64,000 nucleotides of DNA from Oopsacas minuta (GCA_024704765.1 JAKMXF010000320.1:1-64000), one strand, 5' to 3'; shown: positions 12,714-24,709, numbered from the stretch's first letter. Numbers and translations: made by a program. The notes: generated by a model not told the origin, from the sequence alone.

Positions 12714-15700
12714 TTATACATCAATAACTGGACACACCTTCTCAACTAGCCAGGTAACAATCTGCAGATGTCCCTCTTGAGCTGCGAAATAGAGAGGAGT
12801 CTCTCCATTGAGAGCTCTCGCATCGATATAAGTCTGAGAATTAACATAGTGGTTCTTAAGGTGGTTGCTAAGCCATTTTAAAGTGTCGAGCTTATTCTTC
12901 GATGCTGCCAGATGGATTGGTGTCAACCCTACACGACAATTTGTAACAGACAACAAAACATAAGTTCAGTAGTACCTGCCTAATCCGACATTCATCTTTC
13001 ATTAAAATAGGGGAAAAGAAGAGAATAATGTCAGATAAGTTAAACTTTACCCGAATAACTTTACTAATTACAACAAGGATAACGAGGTTACAGAATATTC
13101 AGGGAATTTAGTATACAAATAAACCTCCGAAAAGCAGAACCAATAGAATTTCCTATGCTGATAATACATTGTAGGGACCGAAATACACCACGAGGGGTTA
13201 CTCCCGATGATACCACTAATAGAGGTTAAGCTTTAAAAATTATCATCCGCGGAACCATGGCCTACTTAATATATGGTTATATTTGTCACCGAGAAGGCCA
13301 TAAAACGAAGAGGCCAGTTTGTAATTCCCGTTCTTGGGTAAATTATACTTTACATAACCACTAATTATACTTTATATAGGGTATTGTGCTATGGCGAATC
13401 CAACCGAACCATTTTTGTGGTTAACCAGTTTAGTCGCCATTTAATGATGACGTCAGAAATATTTATCAAAAATAGAATTTTCTTAAAACAGAATAAATAA
13501 CTTTCAATTGATACATTTGAATATTGATAGATTAAAAGGATAGAAAAACAATACTTTTTAATAATTTCAAAGATTTTTGCTCAAAAATTACTGACTTTCC
13601 GAAATTGAAAACTAAGTTTAATTACATCGAATTTCCAAGTTTGTAATTCGCATTTTTTGCTTCTACACAAAAACTTAAGCATCTTGCTCATTCAATTCAT
13701 TCATATTATACATCATATTCCACAGTGCTCTAAAGATTTTTCCATTTTGATGATGTGAATTTATACCTCAAATTCTATTTTAGTGTCCTTGTCACGTCGT
13801 CATTAAATGGCGCCTAAAACTGGTTCGATTGGATTCCCCATACCACAATACTCTATATAAAGTATAATTAATGGTATGTAAAGGAAATTAACGGGAATTA
13901 CAAACTGGTCTCTTCATTTTATGGCCTTCTCGGTGACAAACATAGCCATATATTAATTAGGCCATGTCGGTAGACAAATTTTGTAGGTTTATCTGAAATT
14001 CAAATGTGTCGGATTAGGCAGGTGCTACTGTATATCAGACAACAGAGATTAACACGGTGAATACCAGCTGTATTCTTGACGTCAGGTTGCGCGCCTGCAT
14101 CACTGATTAACCAGTCCACAACTTCTGTGTGTCCCAACTGAGCTGCCCAGTGTAAGGGTGTAGCCTGGTTCTTGTCTCTATCATGTGCTGTGCAAGCAGT
14201 GTTCTCTATCAGGAAGATTAGACTTTCAAGATTTCCTGTCCCGGCGGCGTCATGAGCAGGGCTAGCCTTGTTGTGGGCCCGGAACGCCTCTACAGGACTA
14301 CACACATCCACGATACACTGCAGGGACTGAGTCATACCTTTACGCGCAGCTACAATATACTATAATATATTACGTATAATTATAGACCTGCTATTGTGTA
14401 ATTATAAACAAACCAAAAGAATTCATTTGAGAATGTGTATCTAGTATCAAATAAATCGTTTAAAGATTATCATTATGGAGCAATGATGATTAGTATCTGT
14501 CAGTCCTATGACTCCACATATGATTCATAAATATACACTAGTACAACTGAGCTCCTATCAGCGTTCGACAAAATTAAAATTCCGTGGGTGGCTAAACATA
14601 GCCGCCACCCAAAACAGGATTTTTGGTGGCTAAAAGAAAAATCTGGTGCAAGCCACCGGCTTTGTCAAGCACTGGCTCCTATATACCTACTACTCGCAGG
14701 TTATACGTATACCATTGGAAATTGGAATACAATAGACAACCTTAATCGACTTAATCCGAATGACTCGTTAATTTTAACCTCACTAATCCGAACAAAGATT
14801 TCCCCTTGAAAGGTACATATAAATTCTGTTCGATAAATATACAGTGGAGTCTCTGAATAACGGACATGTTGAAGACATGGCTTCTGTCCGTTGTAGAGTA
14901 TTGTCCGCTCATCGGAGACTGCTTAAGTAATTATTACATGCTTGGCAAATTCAATCCGTGTAACGAGGTTTGTCCGTTGCATGGAGTTGTCCGCTTTTCG
15001 GAGACTCCACAGTAATTCGATTATTCGGATCAGTAAGAAATTTGGATACTATGGTAAAGTTCTAGAACTGTCGTAATACCCAGTCTCAGTAATTCAAAAT
15101 ATCGGATGATTTCGTCGAACACACGCATCATTAGACGGCGATATGCGTATATGGCCAATAGGTAGCGCTCTGATTATTTCGATTAGTAATTCCTATGAAA
15201 TCATGGAGTGCTTTTATTTTGTTGGATCATTTGTTAGAAATTTGGAAGTGTCATTGGTTCGGCTTTCCTGTGTTGTATTTGTTCTACTGCATTTTGGATG
15301 TAGCTAATATTGAATTATATTGAAATGTAAAGCGCATTAAAAGAGCTTAGATTTAATCTAAGCTCTTTCTAACAAATGATCTTATATTTTTCTAATTTCA
15401 AGGCACGAAGTGCCGAGTCCCATACGAACACAAAGTGTTCGCAAGCCCGAACGCGAGCAACGAAGCGGCTCGTAGATTCTGAATTCAAATAGGGCATCTT
15501 AGGCAACTCAGAATGGCTGAAATGATAATATTCGACACGCGGCAAACACAATAACAAAACATAGCGGTAGAATTACTGGGCTGGCGGCTTGTCTTTCCAC
15601 AGCAGTTTTCTAAAACTATAATCCTAAACTGTACAAATTACGCAGAAATTTCACGCCTTTGTATGTAACAAGAAAACACCTAAACTAATAACACAAAATA

Positions 15701-15932
15701 TTCAATAACAAATACCTATGTGGAGAGCAGTAGCTCCAAAACTGTCCTTAGAAACTAACCCCTCCGTCTGGAGTGAGTAGTGGAGACAAGACTCATGTCC
15801 ACTTCCAGCGGCTTCCAGCTGAGGATGCTTAGCTTTCTTACAGCTACTGCAATATCCAGAGGTGTGAGGGAACTTCACAGGCTTTATGTCTAGTTCATCC
15901 ACCAGTAATTTGTCAAAAGAGTCTAGATCCAT
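12714..15932 (-). CDS. small espin-like ankyrin-repeat protein
   Basis: Three exons on the minus strand: 15932-15716, 14349-14065 and 12928-12714. They join in phase 1 to give 238 aa. Splicing restores ankyrin consensus across both junctions (ATALHI|AARKG and NTAG|LTPIHLAAS), which supports the model. About four ankyrin repeats are visible: SFGATALHIAARKG, KASPAHDAAGTGNLE, NQATPLHWAAQLGHTEVVDWL and GETPLYFAAQEGHLQIVTWL. Repeat spacing and wording resemble the N-terminal half of espin/espin-like actin-bundling proteins, but no actin-binding C-terminus is present. The N-terminus has a CSSCKKAKHP cluster. A possible donor after the last repeat (AAG|GTGTGT near 12740) means a further exon could exist, although none was found. 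Intron 2 contains a 1-kb foldback element. Confidence 0.72.
12967..14030. repeat. foldback element in intron 2 of the ankyrin gene
   Basis: The outer ends share ACCTGCCTAATCCGACA in opposite orientation (12974 and 14022 regions). Internal paired blocks include TTTGTCACCGAGAAGGCCAT against its complement near 13925, and CCATTTAATGA near 13437 against its complement near 13801. The left arm carries about 230 bp not present on the right. A diverged solo arm occurs at about 24241-24475. No clear target duplication was found. Confidence 0.72.
14842..15012. mobile_element. pogo/Tigger-type MITE
   Basis: A 171-bp element with inverted ends CAGTGGAGTCTC..ATAACGGAC and its complement, inside TA dinucleotides (14840-14841 and 15013-15014). 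The CAGTGGAGTCTC end and TA target are typical of pogo/Tigger-like elements. It lies in intron 1 of the ankyrin gene and has no coding capacity. Confidence 0.75.
15402..15475. repeat. cluster of GC-rich three-base-loop hairpins
   Basis: Contains GGCAC-GAA-GTGCC (15402-15414) and CGAACAC-AAA-GTGTTCG (15425-15441), followed by a GC-rich tail ending GAAGCGGCTCG. Closely similar clusters occur at 29443-29513 and related ones at other loci in this window. Confidence 0.7.
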
Positions 15933-15992
15933 TCTTTAATTATAAATGTAGTTAATGGGATTACTGACTATATTCAAGACAATACGATTAGA

Positions 15993-16228
15993 ACAGGGGT
16001 AGCCAACCTGCGTCCCGCTGGTCATATGAAGCTCACGGCAACCCTCAATCGGCCCACAGAGCCTCAAAATGCATTAAACTTAGGAAAGCTTAATGTGATC
16101 ACGTTTGTATGAACTTTCAGTGGGGTAGATAATGTGGTGCAATTATGCGACCTGTTTTTTAATACACGAGGCCCGCAGAGTTATTCGAATACTCAAATGT
16201 GACCCACTGGATGCATAAGGTTGGCTGG
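15993..16228. mobile_element. possible degenerate hAT-like MITE
   Basis: The left end CAGGGGTAGCCAACCTGCG and an inverted, diverged right end (complement of GGTTGGCTG near 16220) recall hAT-type termini. No matching 8-bp flank was seen, so this is tentative. Confidence 0.35.
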
Positions 16229-17048
16229 AAATAATATCCTATTTAATTCCAAAATGGTGGTAGAGTTGGCATCTTCCTGAGTGACATTAGTTCCCATGGA
16301 AAGCACATTTTGTTCATATTAATCTTTAACCAATATCTTTTTAATAGAACTAACGCTCTATAAGTCATTATAGAGATGGAAATTTTGAAGAAATAACAAT
16401 AATGCGAACAATTAGGCAAATTTTCCCCAAATTTTCCGGAAAAAAGGTAAGAAAAAACCGATTGAAAATGAACGTCCCACATTCTTCACAATCTGAGCAT
16501 GAAAATAAAGTAAGAAGAACCCGATGTAAGAAAAACCTACTTCGACTGTAGCTGATGTCCTTATGTTATAATATAACCTTGATTAAACTGAGGTTTGGAA
16601 GCGCTCGAACTTAATATCAGTATTCATGAATAACTGTATCACAGAAAACGATTTCTGATAATTTCATGTTTAAGATAAAGAATAAGAACAATAACCAAAT
16701 ACAGTTGATATCCATTAACTCAAATGTTAAAAACTGTTTGAGAAAATGAATGTTCGTGATATCGGGAATTAATTATATTTACAGAAATCAACTGGAGGGG
16801 AAATGAAAATCGTCCGAGATGACGAATACTGACAGTATTTATATATTTCCGCAAAATAAACAGTTTCTGTCATAAAGATGTTACAAATCAGATTGTTAAC
16901 GTATTAATGGTCCATACTACAGAACTTGGCGTGATATAATCCCAACTATTAGGAAACAAATATTAACCTAGTGCTCATACACAAATAGCATCTAAATACT
17001 ATCAGATAGAACAGAGCTGCTATAAAACAATTCTACTAAATAATTCAA

Positions 17049-17384
17049 CTAGTCATCTTCTCCAAATAATCCAAATCCCATATCACCATCTGAATCGTCA
17101 GTATCTTCCTTAGCTTCCTCCTTAGCTTCAAGTTTAGAATCAGATGTAGTCACAGCCTCAGCAGGGCCTGATACTCCAGCAGCAGCTGACATACTTCCTA
17201 GCTTGCTAGAACCCTCTGCCATGACAGCTTCCAGTGATTTACCTTTCAACTGATTCACAACGTAATTAGCCTTGCTCTGATCTACATTCACTCCTACAGA
17301 GGCCAGCAGCTTCTCAATGTCTGATACAGTGGGAGAGGATTTCCCTCCTAGCACCAGTAGTAAATAGGCAGCTACGTAACGCAT
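17049..17384 (-). CDS. RPLP2: 60S acidic ribosomal protein P2
   Basis: 111 aa, complete in one exon. It is a component of the large-subunit stalk that recruits translational GTPases, working as a P1/P2 dimer on P0. Evidence: N-terminus MRYVAAYLLLVLGG, the conserved SVGVNVD segment (residues 29-35), a low-complexity Ala/Ser/Glu/Lys hinge, and the C-terminal signature DMGFGLFG followed by EDD. The family C-terminus is normally ...GFGLFD, so the extra residues are slightly atypical. Length matches the usual 110-115 aa. An acceptor-like TTTCAATTAG seven bases before the ATG suggests an intron in the 5' leader, common in ribosomal protein genes. Confidence 0.95.
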   Translation of the reverse strand: MRYVAAYLLLVLGGKSSPTVSDIEKLLASVGVNVDQSKANYVVNQLKGKSLEAVMAEGSSKLGSMSAAAGVSGPAEAVTTSDSKLEAKEEAKEDTDDSDGDMGFGLFGEDD

Positions 17385-18777
17385 TTTGGTCTAATTGAAA
17401 CTAATAGCATTTTAGTGAATTAATGAGAATGTTTAGAAAGTTATCCAATAATAAATTACAGGTAAGTTTGGATCCGCTGAACTCTACATCATAATTTTGT
17501 CAAATGATTGAATTTACGTCCAAGAAATGAAATTGTCTGAACCTGACCAGAAATACAAACGAAAGCGAAAATTAGTCATAGATTCGATTCTTCAACCAAT
17601 TCCGTACATATAAACAAATACAGTTACAGCAACCCCTCAAAATATTCAAAATAGCTCATAGTTCCTGTCAACTGCAAACATATACAACCTGATTGATCTT
17701 TACAGTATTATCGAATATAGATACACGTAAATAATAAATAGTATATATCAGAGGCTCTGTATGTGTATACTGTATAGCAATGAGGCCGAAACTTACAAGA
17801 CGTGCTTCGACTACTAAAATCTCCGAAAACGCATCAGTTTTTCCCCTCAAGTACAACATTATGCCTTTGAATTTCGAAATTGGCTGTTAGCTACATAATG
17901 TAAGAGCCAAGAATTCGAAGAAACAAAACTGTAAATCGAAACAACGAACGACCAAAATTTCATTCCCTCGTGCCAGATCAGGTACATAATAGACATTATA
18001 GGGAGCTAATAAGATAATTAACCTTTAATGATTATATATGGAAAAGTTATTTAAATGGAAATACCTGCTCTATATATAGTACATTAAGAAGTGGTGAATA
18101 AGACTAAAAATAGAATTGATAATAATCAATTACATAATCAGACACAAATTGGAGAGCTAAAACAAATTATTCTATCAAGGATCATGAGCCTACAACGCTA
18201 TTAATTATAATACAAATTGTCCAAGAGGTCCCAATCCCATGTCTAAGCTCCTGGAGAAAGTATTAATTAACTACGTGTATAGTAGTATTTTACAGTCAGG
18301 GAAGGAATAGCAAATGTTTTGTTTTGCGGGATAAGAGATAGCGAGAGCCATCCCCTAAATGAAACCCTGATCAGTCAAATTTAACCGATTACGGCCGAAG
18401 TGTTACATTCGTAACGAAAAGGAACATTAAAAATTCACCACCTCGTTTTAAACAATTCCCACACCAAAAACGAAATTTTAGCACCTTTTTCACGTCATAA
18501 AATCGCACATTTTCCCGGCAGTTATCGGTTAAATGTGATGGGGAATAGATAAACTCAGCAATTAGAATTTATACCAAGATGTATCTTGAGCTACATGAAT
18601 CACATTCCCTAATTTACACATATTGTACAAGTATTTCTATGGACTACTCTCATATAAGTATGGTAATATCTGTGTATTTAACCTATAGAATGTGGGTAAT
18701 GTTAAAGAACAAATAGAGGGTCTTATGTCATAAATTTAAGAGATCGGGTTAACAATACAGATTTATTACAATACAAA
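17385..18777. other. intergenic, no gene seen
   Basis: AT-rich spacer between two minus-strand genes. It may carry a leader exon and the promoter of the P2 gene and the 3' UTR end of the next gene. No ORF, tRNA or repeat was recognised. Confidence 0.5.
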
Positions 18778-19698
18778 TCACTTTCGCTTCTTCTCAGATT
18801 TAGCTGGCTTGAATTCGTCTTCATACTCTGTTACTGATTCCAACTCTGTTTCCCTCAATGTAGAGTGTGCTCTAGGAGGTCCTATATCAGTATTATCCGA
18901 GTCAGAATTAGAATCATTAGATTCTCCATCTGACTCCATTATACGAGACAGCACTAGCCTGGGCTGGATCAATCCTATCACAGCTTTACATAGATCTCCA
19001 GTACGGTCGTTCTGTATGTGAGTGGTTAGATTCTGAGCTATATTCAAAGCCACTACTCGTAGTTTAGCAGTTTCCAAACATTCAGGTACCATAGGACTCT
19101 GTCTGTACTGTACATAACTCAGGAAAGTCTTATGAAGGTTCTTGAGATTATCAAGAGCACACTCCAGGCCTGGATCCAACACAACCTGTCTCATATCTTC
19201 TACGAATTCAAGTATGACGTCAATAACCTCCCCTGTCTCCTCTTGAGTACTCATCTCACGGCTCTTCTTGGTGTAGGGGGCTAGTCTCTGTGGGTGTGAT
19301 AGGAACTGCATGACCTGTCTGAAATAGCACAGTCTCTGGAAGAGACGGTGATCTGGAGTTTTAAGCAACACACTATACACCTGTAGGAATTTGTGATGAC
19401 TCTTGGTATCCAGCATGTGATACAACAAGCAGTTGAGGTCCTTAGCTTCTGTGCAGATGAGAGGATCCTTCGGCACGTGACGACCCTTCTCTTCATCCCA
19501 AACTAGAAACGGAACCTCGTACTTCTTATCTTGATTTGCGAATATTACGAATATCCGCAATGCAAATGCTAACTCATTTATAGCTTGGCACTGGAAGTGT
19601 AGTGGACTGAGGAGGAAGGGGTCCGATAGATAAGTGTCGTTCTTAGGATTGCGACGTCGCAGTTTGTAAGGTTTCCCACGAACTTGAGAACGTGACAT
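18778..19698 (-). CDS. unrecognised 306-aa protein with acidic/basic tail
   Basis: A single uninterrupted frame from ATG at 19698 to TGA at 18778. The N-terminus is basic (KPYKLRRRNPKND). Residues about 30-230 look like a helical fold rich in Leu and aromatic residues, with segments such as HFQCQAINELAFALRIF and YFRQVMQFLSHPQRL. The C-terminal 55 residues are Ser/Asp/Glu-rich and end in a lysine-arginine cluster (KSEKKRK), which may be a nuclear localisation signal. No catalytic motif, signal peptide or membrane segment was seen. The long open frame, sensible composition and complete ends support a real gene, but I do not recognise the family. A pogo-type MITE sits 28 bp upstream of the start. 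Confidence 0.75.
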   Translation of the reverse strand: MSRSQVRGKPYKLRRRNPKNDTYLSDPFLLSPLHFQCQAINELAFALRIFVIFANQDKKYEVPFLVWDEEKGRHVPKDPLICTEAKDLNCLLYHMLDTKSHHKFLQVYSVLLKTPDHRLFQRLCYFRQVMQFLSHPQRLAPYTKKSREMSTQEETGEVIDVILEFVEDMRQVVLDPGLECALDNLKNLHKTFLSYVQYRQSPMVPECLETAKLRVVALNIAQNLTTHIQNDRTGDLCKAVIGLIQPRLVLSRIMESDGESNDSNSDSDNTDIGPPRAHSTLRETELESVTEYEDEFKPAKSEKKRK

Positions 19699-19725
19699 TA
19701 TGAGAACGCTAGAATAATTGAAGAT

Positions 19726-19892
19726 CAGTTGAGTCTCGTTAATACGAACACGGTTAAGGAGTAACTGTGGATAAGGAATACAAATTTGTACACATTATCA
19801 GCCCCCTTCGATGCTTTTCGATGTAAATTAGTTCAGATAAGGAGTACGAATTTTGTCAGTCCCCTGGTGTACGTAATAACGGGAGTCTACTG
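19726..19892. mobile_element. pogo-like MITE next to a start codon
   Basis: Inverted ends CAGTTGAGTCTCGTTAATACG (left) and the complement of CAGTAGACTCCCGTTATTACG (right). TA follows the right end; the left TA is not preserved. It resembles the element at 14842 and lies in the probable promoter of the 306-aa gene. Confidence 0.6.
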
Positions 19893-20428
19893 TACTCATT
19901 AAAATAGCAAAGTGTATTTGTCTACTAAGCACAATGCTTTGAAATAATATTTAATCAATATTCAAGATCTATAAAAGTTGTTTACTTTAAATTAAATATC
20001 GAAACTTCCTATTGACCCAGGTCGCGTATTCGAGCACCACAATTATTTGTCATCGGATACAAATCATTGGCCCTGAGTTCTACACTTCTGCTGGTTTCAC
20101 TAGGCTTAGTGAACTACTACGGACCCTATTCAAATATACAACCCCTCGTTTGTAAACAAGAATTCTCTGCAACTTTAGCAGAATATCTTCTATCTGATAA
20201 TTTCTATAATCTAGTAACTAATTAGTTTATGAATTATAGCCAGTTTTTGTAACGATCACGAATATTGATATTTATCACACATCGTAATGTACTATCAATA
20301 TAGTTATAAATTGTTCATTTGGAATTATTTATCATTTGTATTAGCTCTATCTATATGGACGCCAAAAAACGAAGTTATTTCAGGTGCCCGAATTTAGTCC
20401 ATGATTTACCATGAACACCATTGGGTCC

Positions 20429-21440
20429 TTACCGATTAGAGCCTATCCTGGATGGTAGTGAGGGCCGAAAAAGTGGGAGACTCAAGGCAAAGGTGATAGA
20501 GTTAGCATCTCTGCCTGTTGATCGTGTAGGTGTTTTGTAAAAATCTCTGATCCCAGCGTATTCACAACATTGACCACCGTACTTAAGAATAAGAAGAAAT
20601 CCTATATTAAACAATATTCTTGGAGTAGACAGATCCTTGTTGAATTAAAGCCTCGAAACCAAGGGTTCCCAACCTATGGTACGCGTACCCCTGGGGGTAC
20701 GCGAGAAGGTTGAGTATTTACGAATATTATTTTCAAATTTATAATTATGATACCGTGTAATTTGAAATTAATTTTTGTCAAGTAATAGACCTTTGAAATA
20801 ACAAATGAATTCATATAACTTTTACCAAAGAAGCCTTATTAGTATATTCTCAGTCAATATATAATGCTAATGAAAGTTGGAATTTACAATGGGGGGTACG
20901 CGGTGAATATCCTTTTTGCATAGTAGGACATGGGCTACAAAAGGTTGAGAACCCCTGCTCTAAACTGAACCGAATTAACCCCAACCGCTCTCAGTTCCCT
21001 CCACCATCATAATATACTTATCCAACCTCCCAAGAGAAGTCGTTTTCTCCCAAATAAAGTGTCTTAGGAGTCTTAGGAGTAGTGGTAGATGAAAAGGTAA
21101 CTTCCTTGATGTTTTGTATCTTCACTTCCCCTCTCAGTGATGACCTAGAATCTTTCATCAAATTCCTTCCTATACTCTCCCAAATATCAACAACCACAGG
21201 AATCATTCCCTGAGGTAGTTTGAGAAAGGAATAGGAATGAATTTGATGAAATAATCTATGCCATCACTGATAGTGATAGGAAAGAATGGAGCTCGACGAT
21301 TCGTATTTGTAGGAAATGTTTGGGTAGAGTCAATTTCAAGCGAGCATTTTGTCTTCAAACTCTTGAATGAGAGACAAGAAATCCTCCTCCAGATCTTTCA
21401 CATCTCTCTTCCATCGCTTCTAGATCGTGGTGTGCATTAG
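20429..21440 (-). pseudogene. decayed duplicate of the borealin-like gene
   Basis: Read on the minus strand, this segment follows the gene at 21902-22606 block by block. It has the leader with GCTAATGCACACCACGATCT, the helical segment LSLIQEFEDK, then VVDIWESIGR, the SSLRGEVKIQNIKEVTFSS block, and the stretch before and after codons for ALIQQGS. Frameshifts and stops interrupt it near 21420, 21345 and 21000. A hAT-type MITE (20660-20956) splits the coding block. The parental gene lies immediately upstream in the same orientation, so this is a tandem duplicate that has degenerated. Confidence 0.75.
20660..20956. mobile_element. hAT-type MITE inside the pseudogene
   Basis: Ends CAAGGGTTCCCAACC and the complement of CAGGGGTTCTCAACC are inverted, matching hAT-type termini. 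Flanks are CTCGAAAC (20652-20659) and CTCTAAAC (20957-20964), an 8-bp target duplication with one change. There is no ORF. Internal GTACGCG repeats lie near each end. Confidence 0.8.
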
Positions 21441-21901
21441 CAATATTTATACATATACTCTTTAAACGATTTTCGATATGATAATTAATTTATTATTAGT
21501 CGTACTGTCTTACCATGTTTTGACGTATCTTATACACTACAATAACAATATACCATCAAGTTTATACTTTGATAGAAGTCAATTGTTACCAAATAGGCTA
21601 AATCAATATTACTATCTAAGGAATTAATTATGTAGATATTTACTCGGAACATTCCTATCTCAGACCACTCAGCATAATCACCTCATAAAATGCCAAATCC
21701 GTGGCCCCAAACGGAAATTAATTGAAAATTCGTATGAAGGTGTTACACACTTAGCTTTAAATGTGTGTAATATTATCGAAAGAGAATAGCTTGAACAAAT
21801 TCAGTTATTTGTGGTTTTAATATGTCATAATCCCATAATTTGTTTTTCAAAAATTCTCCCCGTAGAAAAACCCAGTGTTCCAATTTTCAGCTCTCTATTG
21901 T

Positions 21902-22606
21902 TTATGGTCTCTTACCAGAATTCTGAAAACACACACACACACACACACATATACAAACAATTGAGTTTTTATAGTAAGGATATCGTAATGTAGTATTACG
22001 AATGTTACTATCAAATAGTTCACATGTTGATTTAATTCTACGTGATCGGGTTATCGGTCCTGTAGATTGCTTAGGTGTTTCTGTGATGTAGGAATTCAGA
22101 TTTCTACAAGAATCAGGGATTCGTACAATATTCTTGGAGCGGATAGATCCTTGCCTAATTAAAGCATCTAAATTATCATTCCCCTCCACCATCACCATAT
22201 ACTTATTCACTCTTCCAAGAGAATTTCTTTTTCCCAATTTTAATTTTAACGTCTTGGGAGTCTTTGTAGTAGGAGATGAAAAGGTCACTTCCTTGATGTT
22301 CCGTATCTTCCGTTTCCCTCTCAGCGAAGACTTAAATTCTTTCATAAGATTTTTCCTTCCTATTCCTTTCCAAACATCAACTACTTCAGGGAATGAGTTC
22401 CCCAGAGAATGGAGCTCATCCATTCGTATTTGTAGGAATTCTTTGGGTAGAGTCAATTTCAAACGAGTTATTTTGTCTTCAAACTCTTGAATGAGAGACA
22501 TGAAATCCTGCTCCAGATCTTTCATATGTCTCTCTCCCATCACTGTTAGATCATGGTGTGCATTAGCAACAAACCTTAGTCGTTCTTGTCGTGAGGCTGG
22601 TTTCAT
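21902..22606 (-). CDS. borealin-like protein (chromosomal passenger subunit), 3' part uncertain
   Basis: Open frame from ATG at 22606 (upstream codons in frame lack another ATG). Residues about 20-65 form a charged amphipathic helix, FMSLIQEFEDKITRL then LTLPKEFLQIRMDEL, matching the borealin/Nbl1 N-terminal pattern that joins INCENP and survivin. The middle is basic with phosphorylatable Ser/Thr-Pro sites (SSPTTKTPKTLKL) and ends in a TRSRR segment, also borealin-like. The last 20 codons read through a (CA)n microsatellite (VCICVCVCVC), so the true transcript probably splices before it, and the C-terminal exon is not identified. The decayed tandem copy downstream supports the coding frame. 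Alternative: a lineage-specific coiled-coil protein. Confidence 0.55.
   Translation of the reverse strand: MKPASRQERLRFVANAHHDLTVMGERHMKDLEQDFMSLIQEFEDKITRLKLTLPKEFLQIRMDELHSLGNSFPEVVDVWKGIGRKNLMKEFKSSLRGKRKIRNIKEVTFSSPTTKTPKTLKLKLGKRNSLGRVNKYMVMVEGNDNLDALIRQGSIRSKNIVRIPDSCRNLNSYITETPKQSTGPITRSRRIKSTCELFDSNIRNTTLRYPYYKNSIVCICVCVCVCFQNSGKRP
21929..21949. repeat. (CA)n microsatellite
   Basis: About ten AC units at the 3' end of the borealin-like frame. Translating it gives an implausible Cys/Val tail. Confidence 0.9.
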
Positions 22607-24627
22607 TAAGACTAGCAATTCTATATTAAATTCATTTTGTCAATTTTCTTACTAGTTTGTGTCTAGAATACAGAATCGCTCTAATAACACCTATACTTAG
22701 ATAGTACGTATGTAATTTTGTGAAGAGGTAGGTGTAATCTGAGTTCTACTGCTTAATGAGAAGAATTCTTTGAAATTACATATCCAAATAGTCTACGTAG
22801 TTATTGATACCCCTCATAGTATGGTTGATACCTATATTGCTTCAATGTATCAACTCTCTGGGTTTGCCGGACAAAATCCGAAATATTTAATTAAAATTTT
22901 CAAGATGGAGCTCTAAATTTTTTACTACGTATTCATATGATGGAGAACTGTCAAAGATGCAATAAAGTAACTTCGGAAGTGTAAACGGGAAAACGTGACT
23001 TCCTGGGTATTCTTTCCCTTTAAATATATTAGTGTACCAATTTTCATGTCAATAGGACTGACAGATTTCGCAGTGCCGCGCAGACGGGCGAACGTGGTTC
23101 ATTGTCCATGTTATTAGGGCATCTCCCTATAGGAGCTGCACTAAAAATGGTATACGATGCCTACGTAATGTTCACACGATAGCCAACTATAGTAGTATGT
23201 ACAATTAAGTTAACAATACAAACTAACGTTATAGTAGACTATAAATTCAGTATGTTGGCTTACTAGAACCTAATGTGCAATGGTAACTGCCTTTAGTAAC
23301 GGAATGGATACTATTCTCATATTAGGAGTTATCATGCTAGATACGCGCATAAACACCGCAACTAGTGCGACTAGCATCCGAGGGACCTGTACCAGTTTGT
23401 ATAGAATCTACACGTGAACACAGGCTGGGAGGTTACATATAATATCATAAATGTAATAAAGGAAACACAGAGAATAGAAATATACTTGTTATAGCAGATA
23501 CTAAACACTCAATTCAAAGTTTCAAGATTTTCATACTCTCAAGTTGAATTTTAAAGAATTTCTGAATGAACTGCTTGGGGGACCTGACCCAAAAATTCTC
23601 AGTAGCTCCTCCAAAAATTATTAAATACATTGATTATACCAAGGGATAGTGGGAAACTGGATAGATTTAGAGACTGTGCCCTCCAAAATCTTGTTGCTGC
23701 TACGACCATGGCGACTCTACGAATGAACAAATTAAGGGAGGGCAATATTCTGACAGAGTAGAGATCGTGAAAAGTATCTCTACATACTCTTCAACTAATA
23801 TAATCAATTCGTATAAATAGTTGCCTTTTTGTAAGACAAATGATAATCTGAGCAGCTCACTTTATAGATTAGATCCTCAAGTTTGAAGTCTTATAAACGT
23901 TGAGAAATATTTGAGAAATCCTCAAAAGTGAGGGGGACCATTTTTATTCAATACCGTGGATATTTGTCAAAAATAGTCTCACTGGACCAATTTGTAGGGG
24001 AATCATTTTGTCAAAACAGTATGTTTAGCTAAACTTATTGGTATTTCTTATTATATCCACAATACTAGTTGTAATTGTCACAGTTGTATAGTTGAAAAAT
24101 CTCTATGAATTTAAGGACTAAAGAGTGGAAATTAATGACGAAACAGCGATCTAGTTGTATATGTTACATGTATATTAAGATAAATATCCCGCAAGGACAA
24201 CAAATTTCTAATTGTAAATTGTATTATAGTGTAAATACCAATTTTGCTAACGTCATCATTAAATGCCGCCTAAACAACTTAACCACAAATTTATGAACCT
24301 CAAAAGATGTTCCCAATGGATTCACATACCTAATAAATGTATCAGGTTGAAACCTGACCAACCGGACCCGTGGCTACGGTCCTGTAGTATAATAAGTATA
24401 GTTTGTCTAAAAATGCCAGATACAAACTGGCCTTCTCGAGAACATATCTAGCCGTATAGTAAGTAGGCCATGGTATCTTCCTCTAGCGAAGTTAAGATCG
24501 AAAATAAGAGAGGGAAGTTTCTAAGCGGAATTATTTGAATACTAGCGCTACGCTTGCTAGGACGCTGCACGACAGCTTACTACTCCGCGTTAGCTTATGT
24601 ATTGATTAAACAGCTAAAGTTTATAGA

Positions 24628-24654
24628 GTTATTGGTCGCGTAGCGACCAATAAC
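24628..24654. repeat. perfect 12-bp hairpin with GTA loop
   Basis: GTTATTGGTCGC, then GTA, then the exact complement. It follows a GC-rich stretch (24541-24600) that resembles those at 42795 and 61098, sharing a CTAGG.CGCTGC core. Confidence 0.9.
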
Positions 24655-24709
24655 TCGAGCCCATAATATATCCTCCTTTATGGAAGTAAAAAAACGTAAA
24701 CATATGAAA

